Assembly: GCA_022496205.1 (NCBI GenBank)
Contig: WTXD01000012.1
Coordinates: 553,358 to 617,357 of the forward strand
DNA from: Gloeopeniophorella convolvens
Lineage: Eukaryota > Basidiomycota > Agaricomycetes > Russulales
DNA length: 64,000 bases
Direction: 5' to 3'
Both the position numbers and the translations under genes were made by a program. Under the pieces are notes generated by a model, which searched no databases, had not been told where the DNA came from, and saw only the letters and a program-made list of their open reading frames with translations. Shown here piece by piece: positions 11,953 through 25,655 of the stretch (within the stretch, counting starts at the first letter, position 1; each line of letters opens with the position of its first letter).

Positions 11953-12099
11953 GATGGTGGCCTCGGGAAAGGTGAACCGAGGTTAAGGTTAGGGTCTTAG
12001 ATGTGGGCGCTCATTATATCAATTTTTTGTTGTATACGAGTGGACATGTGTGCTAGTAGTATAGAAATACAGAACATGGACAGGACATCATGAAGAGGA

Positions 12100-13146
12100 T
12101 CATACGACTGTCGTATGGTAAGTAGGCAATTGATTGAAGGGTGGCTGAGGGACGCACGGAGTACCGCGTTGATGCAGCCATCGTTTTCGGGGTTGTTTGT
12201 GACCTGGGCGTACTTCCCAAACACAACCTTGCCGCCAGCGGTGACCATTCCAAGCTCGGAGACGTTGACCTCTATGACAGTTCCCTTGGTTAGGACACCC
12301 AGTTGTGTGTACATGGGCGATTGGGGGTTCTTCTTGACGCCCAGGATCTGCAGCTGGAACGTCGCTTTGAGGTCGGCTAGTGTGTTTTAGTCGACAGAAC
12401 GTGTGAGCAAAAGACGCAACGTACGATGTGTGACGTTAGCCTTTTTGTAGCGCAGAGCCATGGGCCGCACGAAGCGCTCCATCTTTACTGGTTTGCGGGT
12501 GAAACCCTCGCCGACGAAGGTCGCCTTCGTGACCATGCGCTTCCACGACTTGTTTTTGCTCTTGCCCGTCCGCATGACCTTGAACATCTCGTCCTCTGCG
12601 ATGCCGCGGACCTTGGGCAGGGGCACCGCATACTTGGCAGCCTTGTCTTTTCGCTTCTGCTTGATTGCGGTAGACAGCGCTTTGGCGTCCTTCTGGCCCT
12701 CGCGGTCGAGCAGGAAGGTGGGGAGTGCGCCTTCTGGAACGTTTGCATTGTCTTTCTGTTTGACATTGCGCTCGTCGTGCGCTTTGAGGGTCTTCTTGAG
12801 TTGCACCTTCTCGGCATGGCGTTTGGCATGGAGGAGCTTGGCCTTGATACCGAAGGCCTTTTGCGCTACTGCGGAATGTTTGTGGACCGCACGGGCCTCA
12901 CGCTTCCGCCTGCATAGGTGATATAATGGGTGAGGGAACAGGGGACGAGGGAATGGTGCACGCACTTGCGTTCATGGTAATCTAATCTGCGACCATGTCG
13001 CTTGATGTGCTCCTCGATGTACTCGTTCTAAAAAATTGTGAGACATCGCCCTGGCCCCTAGGTGCTATCAAGGCACATACCTGAGGCTAATGATGGAAAT
13101 ATAGCATCAGTAGTCAGTCAAATAAACCGAGGGAGGTGCGCACCAT
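12100..13146 (-). CDS. NSA2: Ribosome biogenesis protein NSA2
   Basis: NSA2 is needed for 27S pre-rRNA processing and 60S subunit maturation in the nucleolus. Six exons (minus): 13146-13144 (the ATG alone), 13086-13081 (six bases), 13027-12966, 12909-12425, 12376-12158, 12107-12100; exactly 260 aa, the length of the human protein. The tiny first exons give MPQ, joined to [20 protein letters not shown], which is the conserved NSA2 start. Downstream blocks include [39 protein letters not shown] and [19 protein letters not shown]. The last exon codes only the end of LLV plus the stop. It is head-to-head with YIP1, with 92 bp between start codons. Confidence 0.95.
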
Positions 13147-13238
13147 GGCAGAACGGGACGGAGGGAGATGGGACAAACAAGCGACAACGGAAGCGCGTGT
13201 CCACGTCTCTGGCGCCGGCTGAGCACACTCGACTTTGC
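13147..13238. promoter_or_regulatory. Shared divergent promoter NSA2 / YIP1
   Basis: Only 92 bp separate the two start codons, so both core promoters and 5' UTRs must overlap here. I see no clear TATA box in the interval. Co-regulation is an inference. Confidence 0.5.
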
Positions 13239-14184
13239 ATGACCACCAACGCGATGTGGCAGGACAGCGCAGCGTACGGGGCCTCCTCCTCACAAAACAC
13301 CTACTACGCACACAACGACCAGCCAAACAGCCTCCAGTTTTACGACCAGTCCTCCTTTTACCCCGGTTCGCGCTCCAGCCTTGAGGGCAATGTCGCACAG
13401 GGCACCATAGCGCAGCCCGGCGCGCCCGGCTTCACGGGCAACATCCAGCCTCAGGGGGGCTGGTGGACTGCGTTCGGGACCGGCGGGTTCGAGGGCGAGC
13501 CGCCGCTGCTAGAAGGTGCGTCTGCATCGGTGCGCGGGCGTGTCGCGTGCATGCGTGCTGACCGCGACGCCCGCAGAACTCGGCATCAACTTCGGTCACA
13601 TAGGAGCGAAGTCTATGACCGTCCTCAACCCCTTCCGCCGCGTCGATGAGCGCATTATGGACGACGCGGACCTCGCGGGCCCGCTCATCTTCTGCTTCTG
13701 CTTTGCCACGTTCCTCCTTTTCGTACGTGTCCCTTGCCACGCGACCGCGCACCGCCGGCTAATGGCGCGCAGTCCGGGAAGCCCCAGTTCGGCTACATTT
13801 ATGGGCTCGCGTTATTAGGCTCCATGAGCCTCTACTGCCTCCTTAATCTCATGTCGGAGCAGGGCATTGACGCCTATCGCGTCCTGTCTGTGCTTGGGTA
13901 CTGTCTTCTGCCTATGGTCGGTGTCGGCGCGTTGAGCGTGGTGGTCACCTTAGAGTGCGTGCCCCATCTTCCTCGGTTCTCCCTGCTGACCTGCAGCTCT
14001 CAGCGGCATACTCGGCTATGCGCTCTCCTCTGTTTCCATCGTATGGTGTACTTATGCCGCGTCCGGCATTTTCGTCGCCGTCCTCCGCATGTCCGATCAA
14101 CGCCTGCTCGTCGCCTACCCCATCGGACTCCTCTACGGCTGTTTTGCGCTCCTCAGCGTCTTCAACGTAGGCGGCTCGAAATAG
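13239..14184 (+). CDS. YIP1: Yip1-family Golgi membrane protein (YIPF5-like)
   Basis: Multi-spanning membrane protein that binds Rab GTPases and acts in ER-to-Golgi transport. Exons 13239-13515, 13577-13722, 13773-13954, 14004-14184; 261 aa. A soluble Gln/Ser/Tyr/Gly-rich N-terminus is followed by the diagnostic block [20 protein letters not shown] and [11 protein letters not shown], then hydrophobic segments including [59 protein letters not shown] and [20 protein letters not shown]. Start taken at the first in-frame ATG after an upstream in-frame region lacking coding character; the ATG at 13254 is a possible alternative. Confidence 0.93.
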
Positions 14185-14356
14185 CCTGCGTCTTTCTCCT
14201 GTACCAGTGTACCTCACGTCATACCCGGCTTAGGAGCGAGCTCGGCGCAATGGATATATTATTAGCCAAAAATAATAGAGAATGCCTGAAAGCACAACGA
14301 TAGCGAATAAGTTACTGGCATGTACAAGTCTGCGGTCCTGTATGCATTATGCACTC

Positions 14357-17300
14357 CTACTGCGGCGCCGAGCCGCTCAGCTGCTTGCTGTACAACTTCA
14401 GCAGCGCGCGCATAATCTCCTCAATCGGCATCGTTGCGTACTCGTGCACGTACTGCGGCAGCGCATCCTCGAGACTGAACCCCGCCTTCTTCATGAAGAA
14501 CGGGTGCATTACGTCCGGTGTCGCCTCGCCCAGCTGCCGCATGTGCAGTCGCTCGATGCGCCGGTGCCGTGGCTGGTACACGAAGCCCTGCGCGCCGACG
14601 GACCCGGACGCCGCCGGAGCGATGGCAGCCACGGGCGACTGCGTGTTGGACGTCGGCGACCCCGCCGCGCTCGCGCTCGCGCCCGCGGGCGACTTCGGCC
14701 CTCCGCGCAACGGCGACGTGACGAGCTCAATGGGCGGCCCGAGCGCGCGCGGGATGCCGCCGCCCTCGCCCCGGCTCGGCATCGCGGACATCGAGAACGT
14801 TGTCTTGTGGTGCCGCTCCGTCGATACGTCCGGGCGCGCGTGCGAGCGTGATGGCGGGGGCGACACGGAGCGGTTGCTGGGTGACGGCAGCGCCGTGATA
14901 TCTGGCGGCGACGACTCGGTGATCGTCCGGCGGCGCCCGGGTGTCTGCGTCCCGCCCGGGGGCGACATCGCGAGCGCGCCGGCGCCGCGCCGGTCGAGTG
15001 CGCCCTGGACCTGGTTCATCTCGCGCGCGAGGTTCTTGCGCAGGAGCGTGAGCCACGAGTAGAGCGCCACGTTCAGCGTGATGAAGATGTCCTCGCGCCG
15101 CGTGGCGGCGGCGTCCCCACGCGCGAACTGCGAGACGAAGCTGTACTCGAGCACGCCGCCCGTCTCCTCGCTCTCCATTTCCATGTCCATCGCGGGCAGC
15201 TCGAATATCGTGGACACGGGCATGTCCTTGCGGAGCGAGTCGAGCCACTTGCGCATGTCCGCCTGGGCGTCGCTGGAGACTGCGCTGTGGTTGAGAGGCC
15301 CGACGCGCGACGCGGACATGCCGGCGAAGGAGAGATGGAGCTTGCGCTTCGCAGGGAGTTCGCTCGACTCCACGATGAGGTCGAGATGCGCGCGCAGCTC
15401 GCTGGCGCTGAACGAGGCCATCTCGTTGTCTGTCATTGTCCTTGGGAAGACGACGAGCCTCAGTGACTCGAGCGAGAACTGCATGCGTTGCTGCACGACA
15501 TAAGAGAGGCTATCTTCCTTCTCGCGTAGTCGTGTGCGCGCGGTCTGGAGCATGGCATTGGCGAAGGCCGAGAGAGGGTTGTCGGGCTTTGGTGACTGGG
15601 CAATACGGAACGCCTTGGACTCGCGCGCGGCACCTTCTCGTTGTGCTTCCAGGTTGGCCTTGAAACGGGTACCATAGGATACGAGTTTGGGTATGGTCCC
15701 GACGGTGCCCACAGCACTGAGCTCGGTGCCGGACACAAAGAACGAAAGACGGAGCAGACGGTCCAGAACAGCAACGTGGGGTGCCATCTGTCCCCAATCG
15801 TCCCAAACAGTGACACTGAGAGGCTCGGACCTGTGAAAACGTAAGACAAGTTATCGGTGTCAAAAGGTAGACTTACCAGAGGTGCAGAATCTTCTGATAG
15901 TCAGATTCTAGAGTCAGGTCCAAACTTCCGCTCTTCAAGGACATGTCCAACATCCTGGGTTGTCCCAACAGGTCCGAGGGATCCAATGCAAGGGTTTTGC
16001 GACGGATGGTTGTAAAGGAGAAATCGGGTATACGGGCATTTCCAGATATGTTTCCAGACGCTGCCAAGGTGAGGTCGCCTATCGATAATGAAAGTTCTGC
16101 GCAAACTTCCTCCATCTTGCTGCGAACTACAACATCTTTGAGATCCAACTTGACCGACGATATAGATTGCCCAAGGTCTACATTGAGTCCTATGCGCCGG
16201 ATTCGAACCAAGACTGCCGTGGTGAGCTCGTTCTTGGGCGGCAGAGCGCCCGGCGTTGGCAGGGGTTTGACCTGCGGCGATGCATCCGGGGATACGCTGC
16301 TCCCCGTCGCACCGAGGACCGGTATGCGGTCCAACCAAACTGCCTTGAAACAGAGTACATCTTGAAACCGAGAGAAACGGAGGCCTCCGGACACTTCTGT
16401 ATCAACGACGACCGAGAAAGAACTGGTTTCTTGTCCCAGGGATTTGTCAGCTTTGGAGAATGTCGTGGAGAAGGCCAGGTTGTGGGCGTCTAGTCGGACG
16501 CAATCTTCGCTGAGGAAGCCGTGCTTGAGACCAATAGTCAGTCCGCCAACGTTTCCGATGAAGGATACTCGTCGGCCAGATTGTGAGACATTGATGAGGA
16601 ATCCACCGCTATCCCAGTGAACGCCTGCAATGACATTGACATCTGGCTGGCACGTAAGCTGAAGCTTTGATTGGTCTATTCGCAGGCCAAATGTTATTTG
16701 CATGCTTGATCCCGATGAGCTGGCATCCGCTGGGGCTATTTCTAAGGGTACAGCTGCCACAACGCCACGGGCATTGGCAAGCGCGGCACCGCTTGAGCTT
16801 GTCTTGCGCATGCGACGCTCCACTTGGTTGATGAGATCGGTCATGAATGGAAGTAAAGTTGGCCGTAGCGTGTTCTCGCTAGAGTGGATGGTGCTCTTGA
16901 GTACGAGAGAAGATGGTTCGGCGTCCTGCTCAATAGCGAACTTCTGCGACGTAGGGGCTGCACGGTATTCGCCCCAGACTGATAGCATAGGGAGGTTGAA
17001 AGATTCAATGACCGAAGAAGGTAGTGTGTTGTCCTTTATATCGTAAAAAGAGCCTATTCGTGGAGTATACGAAGCAAGTCCGCTATGCATGCGAACCTGC
17101 CCGCTGAGAAAGACGAACGACAAGAGGACGCTGGAGGTGGGAAGAGATTTCTCCTGTGTCTCCGATGCTATCCTCTCTAACTTTGGCTTGAGATCCTGGA
17201 CAACAGTATTGCGAGGCACGTTCGCCGTGAGACGGTCCATGCGCTCCTTGCCTTTCCTGTATACGTCGGCAAGGGAGGAGAAGTGCTCCGCAATGGAAGA

Positions 17301-20300
17301 CTCGACGTCGAGAATGAAGCCGCTGATATTCGCCCCAACTCGAATTCTGCGCCATTTCGACGACCGTTCGGTTCGTACTTGGGCAGTCATGTCGGGATAA
17401 ATAAGGCGGTTCCTAGTCAGATGCTTGTCCCCTGCAAAGTCTCCAGGGACAGACTGCCGGAATCTACAGAGGGATCGATGATGAGAGGACGAGCAGAAGA
17501 GCAGTGGGGCACTGACCTATCGACAAATTGGAAGGAAAAACCCCTCATGACGAATTGGCCATGGCCACTCTTCTTCGCCTCAAATTCGACGGACTTGACT
17601 GAGAAGAGGAAAGCTGGTACAGCTGAGTGCTGGTGAGGTTTGCCAATAGGAAGTTCGATGTTTCCGTCAAAGGCCAGAGGGAATGCTGCGCCGACGTTGG
17701 TGACGGTGAAGACAGTTGCGTAGTTGTGCAGCCACGTGAGCTCTTCGCTGGACGCTGACTCTCTGCTGTTGACCTCGAAGGCTTTCATGAGACTCTGTGT
17801 CTTTTCTTTGAACGCTGTCATTTCGCGTACGCGCTCGTCTTTCCTGTCAAGGACCTCGGCCTACTCAAGATGATCAACAACAAGTTCGAGTCGAAGCGGG
17901 CGATTCGCACCTGAAGATGATCAACAAAGTCACCAATTTCCCCTATGGAACTGGGCTGCATGATCGCATGAATCTTTGAGACCTTGACCCTCAAGAACTT
18001 CTGCTCCGTGCGATGGCCCATCTCTGCCTTGAAGTCGATGATGACGAAAGCGGATCGGTGGTTCCCGTTGAACTCGACATTCTTCAGCATGGCGTAGGCC
18101 CGAGGAGCCATGGATAGTGCAAGTCCCGTCCCGTTGATCTGCCATGCCAAGCCCTCGCCCTTGTTTTCGTCACCCTTCAAGCCGCCGTCAATATCCTGAC
18201 ATTCGAAGAAAAGCGTCGACGAGTGGCCCTCCAAGCCAATTCGGAACCCTCTGGCCTTGAGCGTGCCACTCTGCAGAGAGAACCGAGAAGGGCGAGACTT
18301 GACGGGCTTCTGAGACTGCGGCTTCTTGGAGCGGGAATCTTCCAAGACGTGGAGCAAGTCGTAGAAGTCAGACCCAAACTTTTGCTGCACCGAAAGCAGC
18401 TTGTCCCAATAGGACGGCTTGACCGTGATCGAGAAGAAGCCGGCCGACACCAGTACGTGGATCCCCTGATTCTCGTATGTGCCTGTAAAGGTCATCGACG
18501 GAAGGTCGACCGTCAGCCTGTCCTTCTCCAATGCATCCTCCAGGCGCTCTCCATGTGTAAGAGAGGTGATGCTGACGCGCTGTGACGAGAACCTGAGACC
18601 AAAAGAGGCATTCATCTTCCGAGAGTTCGCTGCGCCGACTCCGAGCCTGAAGTAGACCAGTGTGTTGAAGATTTCCCATGACAGCCAGGTCCCAGGAAGG
18701 ACGTGAAGGAAGATGGCGCATGATCCAATAGAGAGCTGCAGATGCATAGTTGGGATCTTCGACAGGGACGACTTGGGTGATGCATGGGCGCTAGGGGCTT
18801 CCTTGCGCATCTCTGATACCAGTGCCTGGATGGTTTGTTCGATGCCAGGAAGGTAGTCTGCCTTCCATTCTTCTATGAACCGGCTGAGGCGGATGGCGCT
18901 CCGCGGCACTGAGAACCGCAAGCCGCCGACCACCAGGACTGCGCGGATGGTGGGGCTGAGGGCGACCTCGTGGCGCACGACGCAGTTAAATCTTGCCTGC
19001 TTCACAGAAACCTCAGCCAGCATGTCCTGAGGGACGGGGAAACCCTTGGCAGAGGATGAGTGCGCTTCCAAGGACACCGAGTCGAAGAGGAGCGACGCGT
19101 TTGCGGAGAGATCGAGGCGGCTTTGGAGGTTCACTGGTCTTCGCATGTACGCGGAGGAGACAAACGTGAGACGCGACACGTTGTAGGCGACAATAAGCCT
19201 CTCGGCCGCCACTTGGAACCGCAGTGTGTTCAGAGAGAACGTTGTGTCGATGACGTATGAAGTTCTTGGGCTATCCTGCGGAGGCGCTGGGAGTTGGGGC
19301 TGTGGGGGCCCGATGGCTGGAGTCTTCACGGCTGTCACCTTGCTCAACCGCTTTTGCACGCGGACGAGACGCTGGGCGAAGTTGAGAATATGAGGCAGCA
19401 TGAGGGCTTCTACACTGTCGAGAGAGATGGAGACACCGATATGCAGGATCTTGGAGCGGTGCCTATCCCGAGTAGGGACGAACTCCTTCGGAGACTTCAT
19501 CGATGCCAACAACAATTCGGCTTTCCTCGAAGACGCAAGGATGTCCACCCCTCCAAGGGCGAGCTCCGATGGTGCGCCGCGAGCAGGGTGAGGTATGATC
19601 AACCTGATAGACTGCAGACGGATGCCGACTGTCTGGACGGGACGTTCGTGCTGAGGAGGTGGCTTGGGCAAATCGGGGGCTCCAAAAATCCGGGTGAGCA
19701 GATTCAGGTTGGCGAGGCTAGCAGCATCCGCGTCGACAGCCAGGCCAGCCAGCTGTCCTTCCAGCAACTTGATCACTTCCTCTCTTGTCACCATGACGTC
19801 ATCGTCGGCACTCAGGTGATGGACTGCTTCGCGCTCTTCCGGCGTAAGGGACCGAAGACAGTTGCGGATGTAGATGAGGACCTTTGAAGCCGCATGCACA
19901 CGTATCTCGTGCGGTCTGCCCGTCTGGACCAGGTAGGAGGGTTGAATGGTGGAAAGAGGGTCGACCACAGAAAGCTTCTGTGACCATTGGAGGATGTGAC
20001 GGAGGCGGGCGCGAGCGCCCGCCAGGACGCGTGCCTGCAGGCGACGGAATGCCTTCATTGCCCACACGATGGAGTCCATATGAGCAGAGACGATTTCAGC
20101 CGTATAATCCGCTGCTTCGCTCCCCAGTTCCACCATGAGCGACTCCCACGCTAGGTCAGCGCGTTTGCGGAACAACGCGGACTCTGCGTCGGCCAGGGAG
20201 ATCTTCGCGAAAGTGCGAACGCGCGACTGGCCTGGTGCACCGTGCAAGTCGTTGACGTTCAACCATAACCCTACATGGCTAACAGACGCGGCGAAGGACT

Positions 20301-23300
20301 GTCTGGGATGCCTCTTCTCCGTGTGAGATTGTCCCTTCAGGCCAAAATTGGTGAGTTGAAGGTCGACCACGGCAACCTCGTCCGCAGGATGATGGATTGC
20401 ATCCGGCGTACGCAGAAAGTCTTCATGCTGGTCATTCGGCTTATGTACCAGCTGGACCACTTGTACGCGGAGGGATGAGAGCTGAATGTCAAATATTGAG
20501 TCTTTGACTGCGTCCGAGGTCGAGGAGAGGTCCCGAATATGGCTGGTAATCAGTGAATCGATGCGCTGCTCTGGACTCATTGCCTGAAAACCCGATAAGC
20601 GCCGTGAGTTGGAGATTGCAGAGCGTCAAACCCACCGCTCTCGAGTTATCCTCCAGGAGATGAATGACTACCAACGGCAGAAGAGGGGTCACCCAGACTT
20701 CGGCCGAGTGACCGAGTATGCGGTAGGTAGAGGTACTGACAGTGTCGCCGGGGAGATCAGCCCTCCATCGCTTATAATGACTGCGTTCGCTGTCCGGAGG
20801 TGTGCTTCCAGGGTAGGCTATGGTAGGAGAAAAAGGACGTCGGTCCTACAGGAAATCAGCAATGAACCCGACTCCTCTGGAGCATGGTCCAAACTCACCC
20901 GAAGAGACCGGACGGGGGAATTGAGCCAGAAGGAAGGCCTACCCGTCGAAAGCGCGTAGTGCCTCGACACCCTGGAGTACCGGAACGCCAACGACGACTC
21001 GTACGCCGCAGGGTCGCCTTTGATGACCGAGGTGAGGCAGTATAAAGAAGGCAGGCCACCAAGACGCACCATGGATCCACTCTGACGTATCGCTCTCGTA
21101 GCTGCTCTCCTCCGTCAGGTCCATGTTATCAGACTCATCCCCGCTCGACATGCTCTCGTCGTCCGCATGGGGAATAGGCATCATCGAGGGTGGGCGCGAG
21201 TTGCTGCAGATTCAGTCAGTACACCAAGCACCGCACCAACAAACGAACCCAAAACGTACACGAGGCGCGCATCGTTATCAGCAGCGGCGTAAGCGCCTTC
21301 GTCGTCCGAGTCCGAGTACAGGTGGCGCTGCGGGAACGGCATCGGCTTGGTCAGGTCGGCGTCATTCTGTGCATCCCCTTCCGGGCCGGCCTGCGTCGCT
21401 CTCGACGACTCGGCCTTGAAGTACGGCCGGGGCAGCTTCAGAACTGCGGTGTATATACTGCGCGCTGCACCCTCTATCAGCACTGGCACACATCGTCAAA
21501 GACGACGGGGATCACGTACGCGGTAGCCACGACCCTCGCTTCCCAAGCCCGACCTTGAACTTGCGCAGCCGGCCCGTGAGCGCGTCCTGCTCCTCGAGGA
21601 ACTTGGCCTGCGCCGCCGCGCTCTCCTGCCAATCCGGCGGGCACGAGTAGTCGTCGAGCGTGACGTCGAACACGAGCTCGCCCGCCTCGACCCAGTCGTT
21701 GCGCCGCCGCGCGCTCGCGTGCAGGAGGCGCGTGACCACCTTCGGCACGCGCAGGCTGAGCACCTTGCGGTACGTGTTGCCTGCCAGGCCGTGCGACTCC
21801 ATGCGGAGCCCCTGGGGCAGGCTGACGTACACCGAGGCAAGCTCGGCGGACCAGGTGAGGTCGACCGAGGCGAGAGTGATCTTGAGAAATGTGGCTGGTA
21901 ATTCTGCGCGTCAATACACACAACGATGGAAGACAGGCTAGATGGCCAGACCGTCGGGGTCTGCCGGCAGCGCAAACTCGGCGGCCGGCGCGTTGATAGG
22001 GTCCCTGTAGTTCGTGCCGAACGCGTCGAACGCCGACTGCATCGTCCGGCCCTGGGAGGCAGAGAGCGCGCCCTTGATAGCGCCAAGGTTCAGCTCCCAA
22101 ATGCACACGTACGCAGCTGCCACCGGCTGCGGCCCAAACAGCCTGTTCGCGAGGATGTCGATGCCTACCATCAAAACGCGTCAATACCACGCACGCTGCG
22201 CCCCCGATACGCGACGCACCATCGATCATGAACACCTCCGAGTCTGGGAACCATTTGTTCCGTGCAAAGATCGACCGCTCGCTGTAGTCCGACTCGACGT
22301 CGCCGTACACCGGGCCGACGTTGAAATTCAGCTCGAGCCCGTACGTGTGCGAGCGCAGCTGCAGCGCGATCTCGGGCGCCGCGAGCACGACGCACCCGCC
22401 GAGGCTCGCGTCCTCGGGTGCCTGCCCCGGCAGCGGCGAGTAGAACTCGTAGCCGGGCAGACCGACGGGGAGCACGATCAGCGCGCGGTTCACCTCGACC
22501 TGCAGCTCGACCTGCATCGAGTTGGACTGGGGCGGGGGCGGTTAGTAGCAGCGCCGGGGTGGGCACGGGCGGAGGTTGGGAGGCTCACGTTGCCGGGACG
22601 GTACTGCAGGTGGATGGGGTCTCCGATCTGCCCGCGCTCTCGCTTCTGCAGGTACTCGCGGAGCGTCGAGAAGTGCGTGAAGGAACCAAAGTAGTTCTGC
22701 TGGAATATCATAAAGTGCCGTATGGACCACGCCAGGCACTTGAAGACCACGTCGTTTAGCTGCCAGACAACATCATCAGCAAGGACCGTCCATCTCAGCA
22801 TCGCCCCAGCAGGGAGGGGGCTCACCGTAAACTTGAGCTTGAGCTGATCGACGTTCTCCGGCCGCACATCCGAAGAGTAGAGATACGACCCGTCGAGGCG
22901 CAGCAGGCCGAGTGTCATGAGCTTCGTGACGGGCTCCAACGTCTGCAGGCGGTGCGTGCTCCATTTCGGCAGCGTGAGCCCGAGGATGACGTCCGGCGCG
23001 TCGATCGTGAATGGGAACGCCGTGCACGACGGCCGGAACCTGTCCGAGTTGATGATGTTCTCGCTGCGCAGCGTCGTGCCGCGCAGGCTCAGCAGCGCTG
23101 TGGCCCGACCGCGTCAACAAAGCGGATCACGCGGAGGCAAGTGCGCACCATTCTCGTCCCGGATGAGCGGCTTGTCGATGATGTTGTGGTCGTTCACGTA
23201 CATGTTGATCTGGTACATGCGAAAGTCGAGGTCGACGATGTAGCGCATCGGGATCCAGGTGAAGTAGTCGCTCGGCGGGCCGGAGCTCCAGTCCTTGCCC

Positions 23301-25655
23301 AGGTCCGTGAACATGTTGATGTGGTCGCGCAGGAGGTAGAAGACTGCCTGGCGGAGCGAGACGCTGAACGTCCACTGGCGATGGGCGTTCCACTTGAGCG
23401 GCGACGGCATGTCGGCGGAGACCTGCACAACCAACCATCAACGCCTGGCTTCCCCACAGCGCGCGACGCGAGGACGAGGGGCCTTACCCGACAAGACTCC
23501 GCAGTGAGCACCCGAATATCATTCAGACTGCTAGACACGGAAACGCTGTCCAGGTGGACCTCAAGGAGCGGGTGATAGCCCTCAGCATCGGCGACCATAG
23601 GCATCAAGTAGCTTATTGTAGAGTCGTCGCCGGCTTTGATGCTGAGCGAGGCGCCCTCGCGCGTGCGCGGGCGGCCTGGGACATTGACGTACCCGTCCCA
23701 CTGCCAGTTCTATTACCCTCAGGTCAGCTACACGCCAACCTATTCATGAGAGAAAAGGCAAGACTGCGCACCTTGGACGCCTCGCGGAACGGGATGTTCA
23801 GCGTCGTCCCGCCGCGCAGCTCGATGAAGATCCGCATCGCCGTCCAGATGCGGTGGTCCCCTGGCGCGAGGCGCCGCGTCTGCTCCGCATCGTGGTACCC
23901 CGGCGGGAAGAATACGCGCTGTAGCTCCGCCCTGTGCACACACGCCCGATGTGTTGTGTCAACACACGCCCCGCGCCAGCCGCCCCGCATACACACGCAC
24001 CTCTGCCTGTCCGCCCACGGCCCGTACCGCAAAAACCCGCCGTGCACGACGAGGTCGAGCCCCCACTCCGGCGCGGCGTCCCCGTTACCCACCTCGAACC
24101 CGGCCTGGTCGAGCCCGCGCGGCTCGATGGGCACGACGCCGACCGCATCGGCGTAGTACGACAGCTCGAGGAGCGGCGCCTCGAGCAACCGCCGCTCGAC
24201 CGCGTACTCGCGCGACGCCGAGTCAGGCCCGACAGGCGTCTCGAGGTCGATGCTCTGTGCGCGCTTCGAGCGCGAGCGCGGTACTTTGGTCTTGGCGCGC
24301 GCGGGTGGCGGCGGCGGCGGCTTCGTAAAGGCCTGCGCCGCGGCGCGCAAGGCGTCGCGCAGGTGCGCGGAGCGGAAGAGCTTCGCAAAGACGGCGTGCG
24401 AGAGATAGTGGAAGTAGTGGAAGCCGAGGGAGCTAGCGGAGTGCGTTAGCTGGCGCAGGAGGCAAGGGAGAGCGGGTATATGCGCACTGGGACTTGCGGA
24501 TCTGGTCGTGCAGGTGCGAGCCGGTGTGCAGCATCGGCGCCTGGAACTGGTCGTTCTCGTTCATGTTGATGAGGACGTTCTTGAACTTGATGTCGAATAC
24601 CTGTTTGTACAAGTCCAGGGGCGACTTGGACTGCCGGACGCCCGTTCATCAGGACCCAGCGCAGAGCGCAGAGTGCGCGACGCACCGGCACGGCGCCGAA
24701 CATCCCGTCCGCGCGGCTGAACTCGGCGACCATGATGCTCGACGTCGAGTTGTTCCCGCACACGATATACCCGTTGATGCCCTCAAAGCTGACCGGGAGC
24801 AAGTTCTTGAAGTCGAAGCCCGGCAGCTGGCTGCGAAACCAGCCCGCGAACGCACTAACGAACTTGGGCGTGCTGAGCGGGATGAGCGGCGTGCGCGCGC
24901 TTGCGCTGTGCGCATGGTCGGCTGCAGATGGCGCGCCAGTCACGCTCAGGTGTGAGTAGAGCGGGTAGGTGGGGGCGCACGCACTGTCTCCGCCCGCCGA
25001 GGACTTGCTGAAGATGTGCCGCAGCTGCGCCGTCGCGCCGTCGCCCGTGAAGCTGTGTGCGCGGCGCTCGGGCACGGGCGTCTTGGCCTCCATCTGCGCG
25101 AGGATGTTGTCGTACGCAGCCGTCCGATTGTATATGAACCACTCGAAGCCCTCGAACGTCGCGTGGAAGCGGCAGTGCGACGCCTTGTGCTCAGCTGCCG
25201 CTATACCGCCCACACACCAGTCAGAACTAAAGTGAAGGCGGAGATGAAAGCGGCGCGGCGTACCCTTGGGCTCCTCTCCGCCGCCCCCGCCATGCGCCTG
25301 CATGTCCTCCACAACAGTCGGCGAGCGGATCCAGTACCGCCACCGCAGCTGCACCGTGACGGCCTTGATCGTCTGGTTGCTCGAGTAGTAGTGGAAGTCC
25401 TTGAGCAGCACGCGACCCGCGAGCAGCGAGAAGTGGAACGACCCTGCGTGGTGTCAGGAGCCTGCACTCACAGTGACGATGGGAAAAGAGGGGCGCACCG
25501 ATCTGAGTCCATGCGCTGGCGCCGCCCTTGTTCCAGAGCGCGACGCGGAGTACGATGCCTATGAGGAAGGCGAGCAGGCGGTTCCAGTAGAGAACGTAGA
25601 TGAGGAGCGCGATGACCACGAGAATGGTCGCGATGAGCAAGTGGGAGTCGAGCAT
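14357..25655 (-). CDS. CSF1: Csf1, bridge-like lipid-transfer protein (BLTP1/Tweek family)
   Basis: Giant rod-shaped protein anchored in the ER that moves lipids at membrane contact sites. Transcribed right to left over 11.3 kb, with an estimated product of over 3,000 aa (yeast Csf1 is about 2,960). The start gives an N-terminal transmembrane helix (HLLIATILVVIALLIYVLYW), then after the first splice SFHFSLLAGRVLLKDFHYY and AVTVQLRWRYWIRSP, the conserved chorein-like start. Clear introns include 25444-25498, 25201-25263, 24631-24685, 24433-24487, 23932-24000, 23710-23771, 23423-23487, 23098-23148, 22760-22825, 22527-22588, 22165-22219 and 21904-21951. Long uninterrupted coding stretches lie at 20580-17818, 17390-15873 and 15787-14357. 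A poly-Pro/Gly disordered insert is near the C-terminus, which ends EEIMRALLKLYSKQLSG. I did not resolve every splice between 21,500 and 20,580 or around 17,400-17,820. Confidence 0.9.

Noticed and set aside
11975..11999. Telomere-like TTAGGG word
   Set aside because: A single copy within GGTTAAGGTTAGGGTC, flanked by housekeeping genes; no array.
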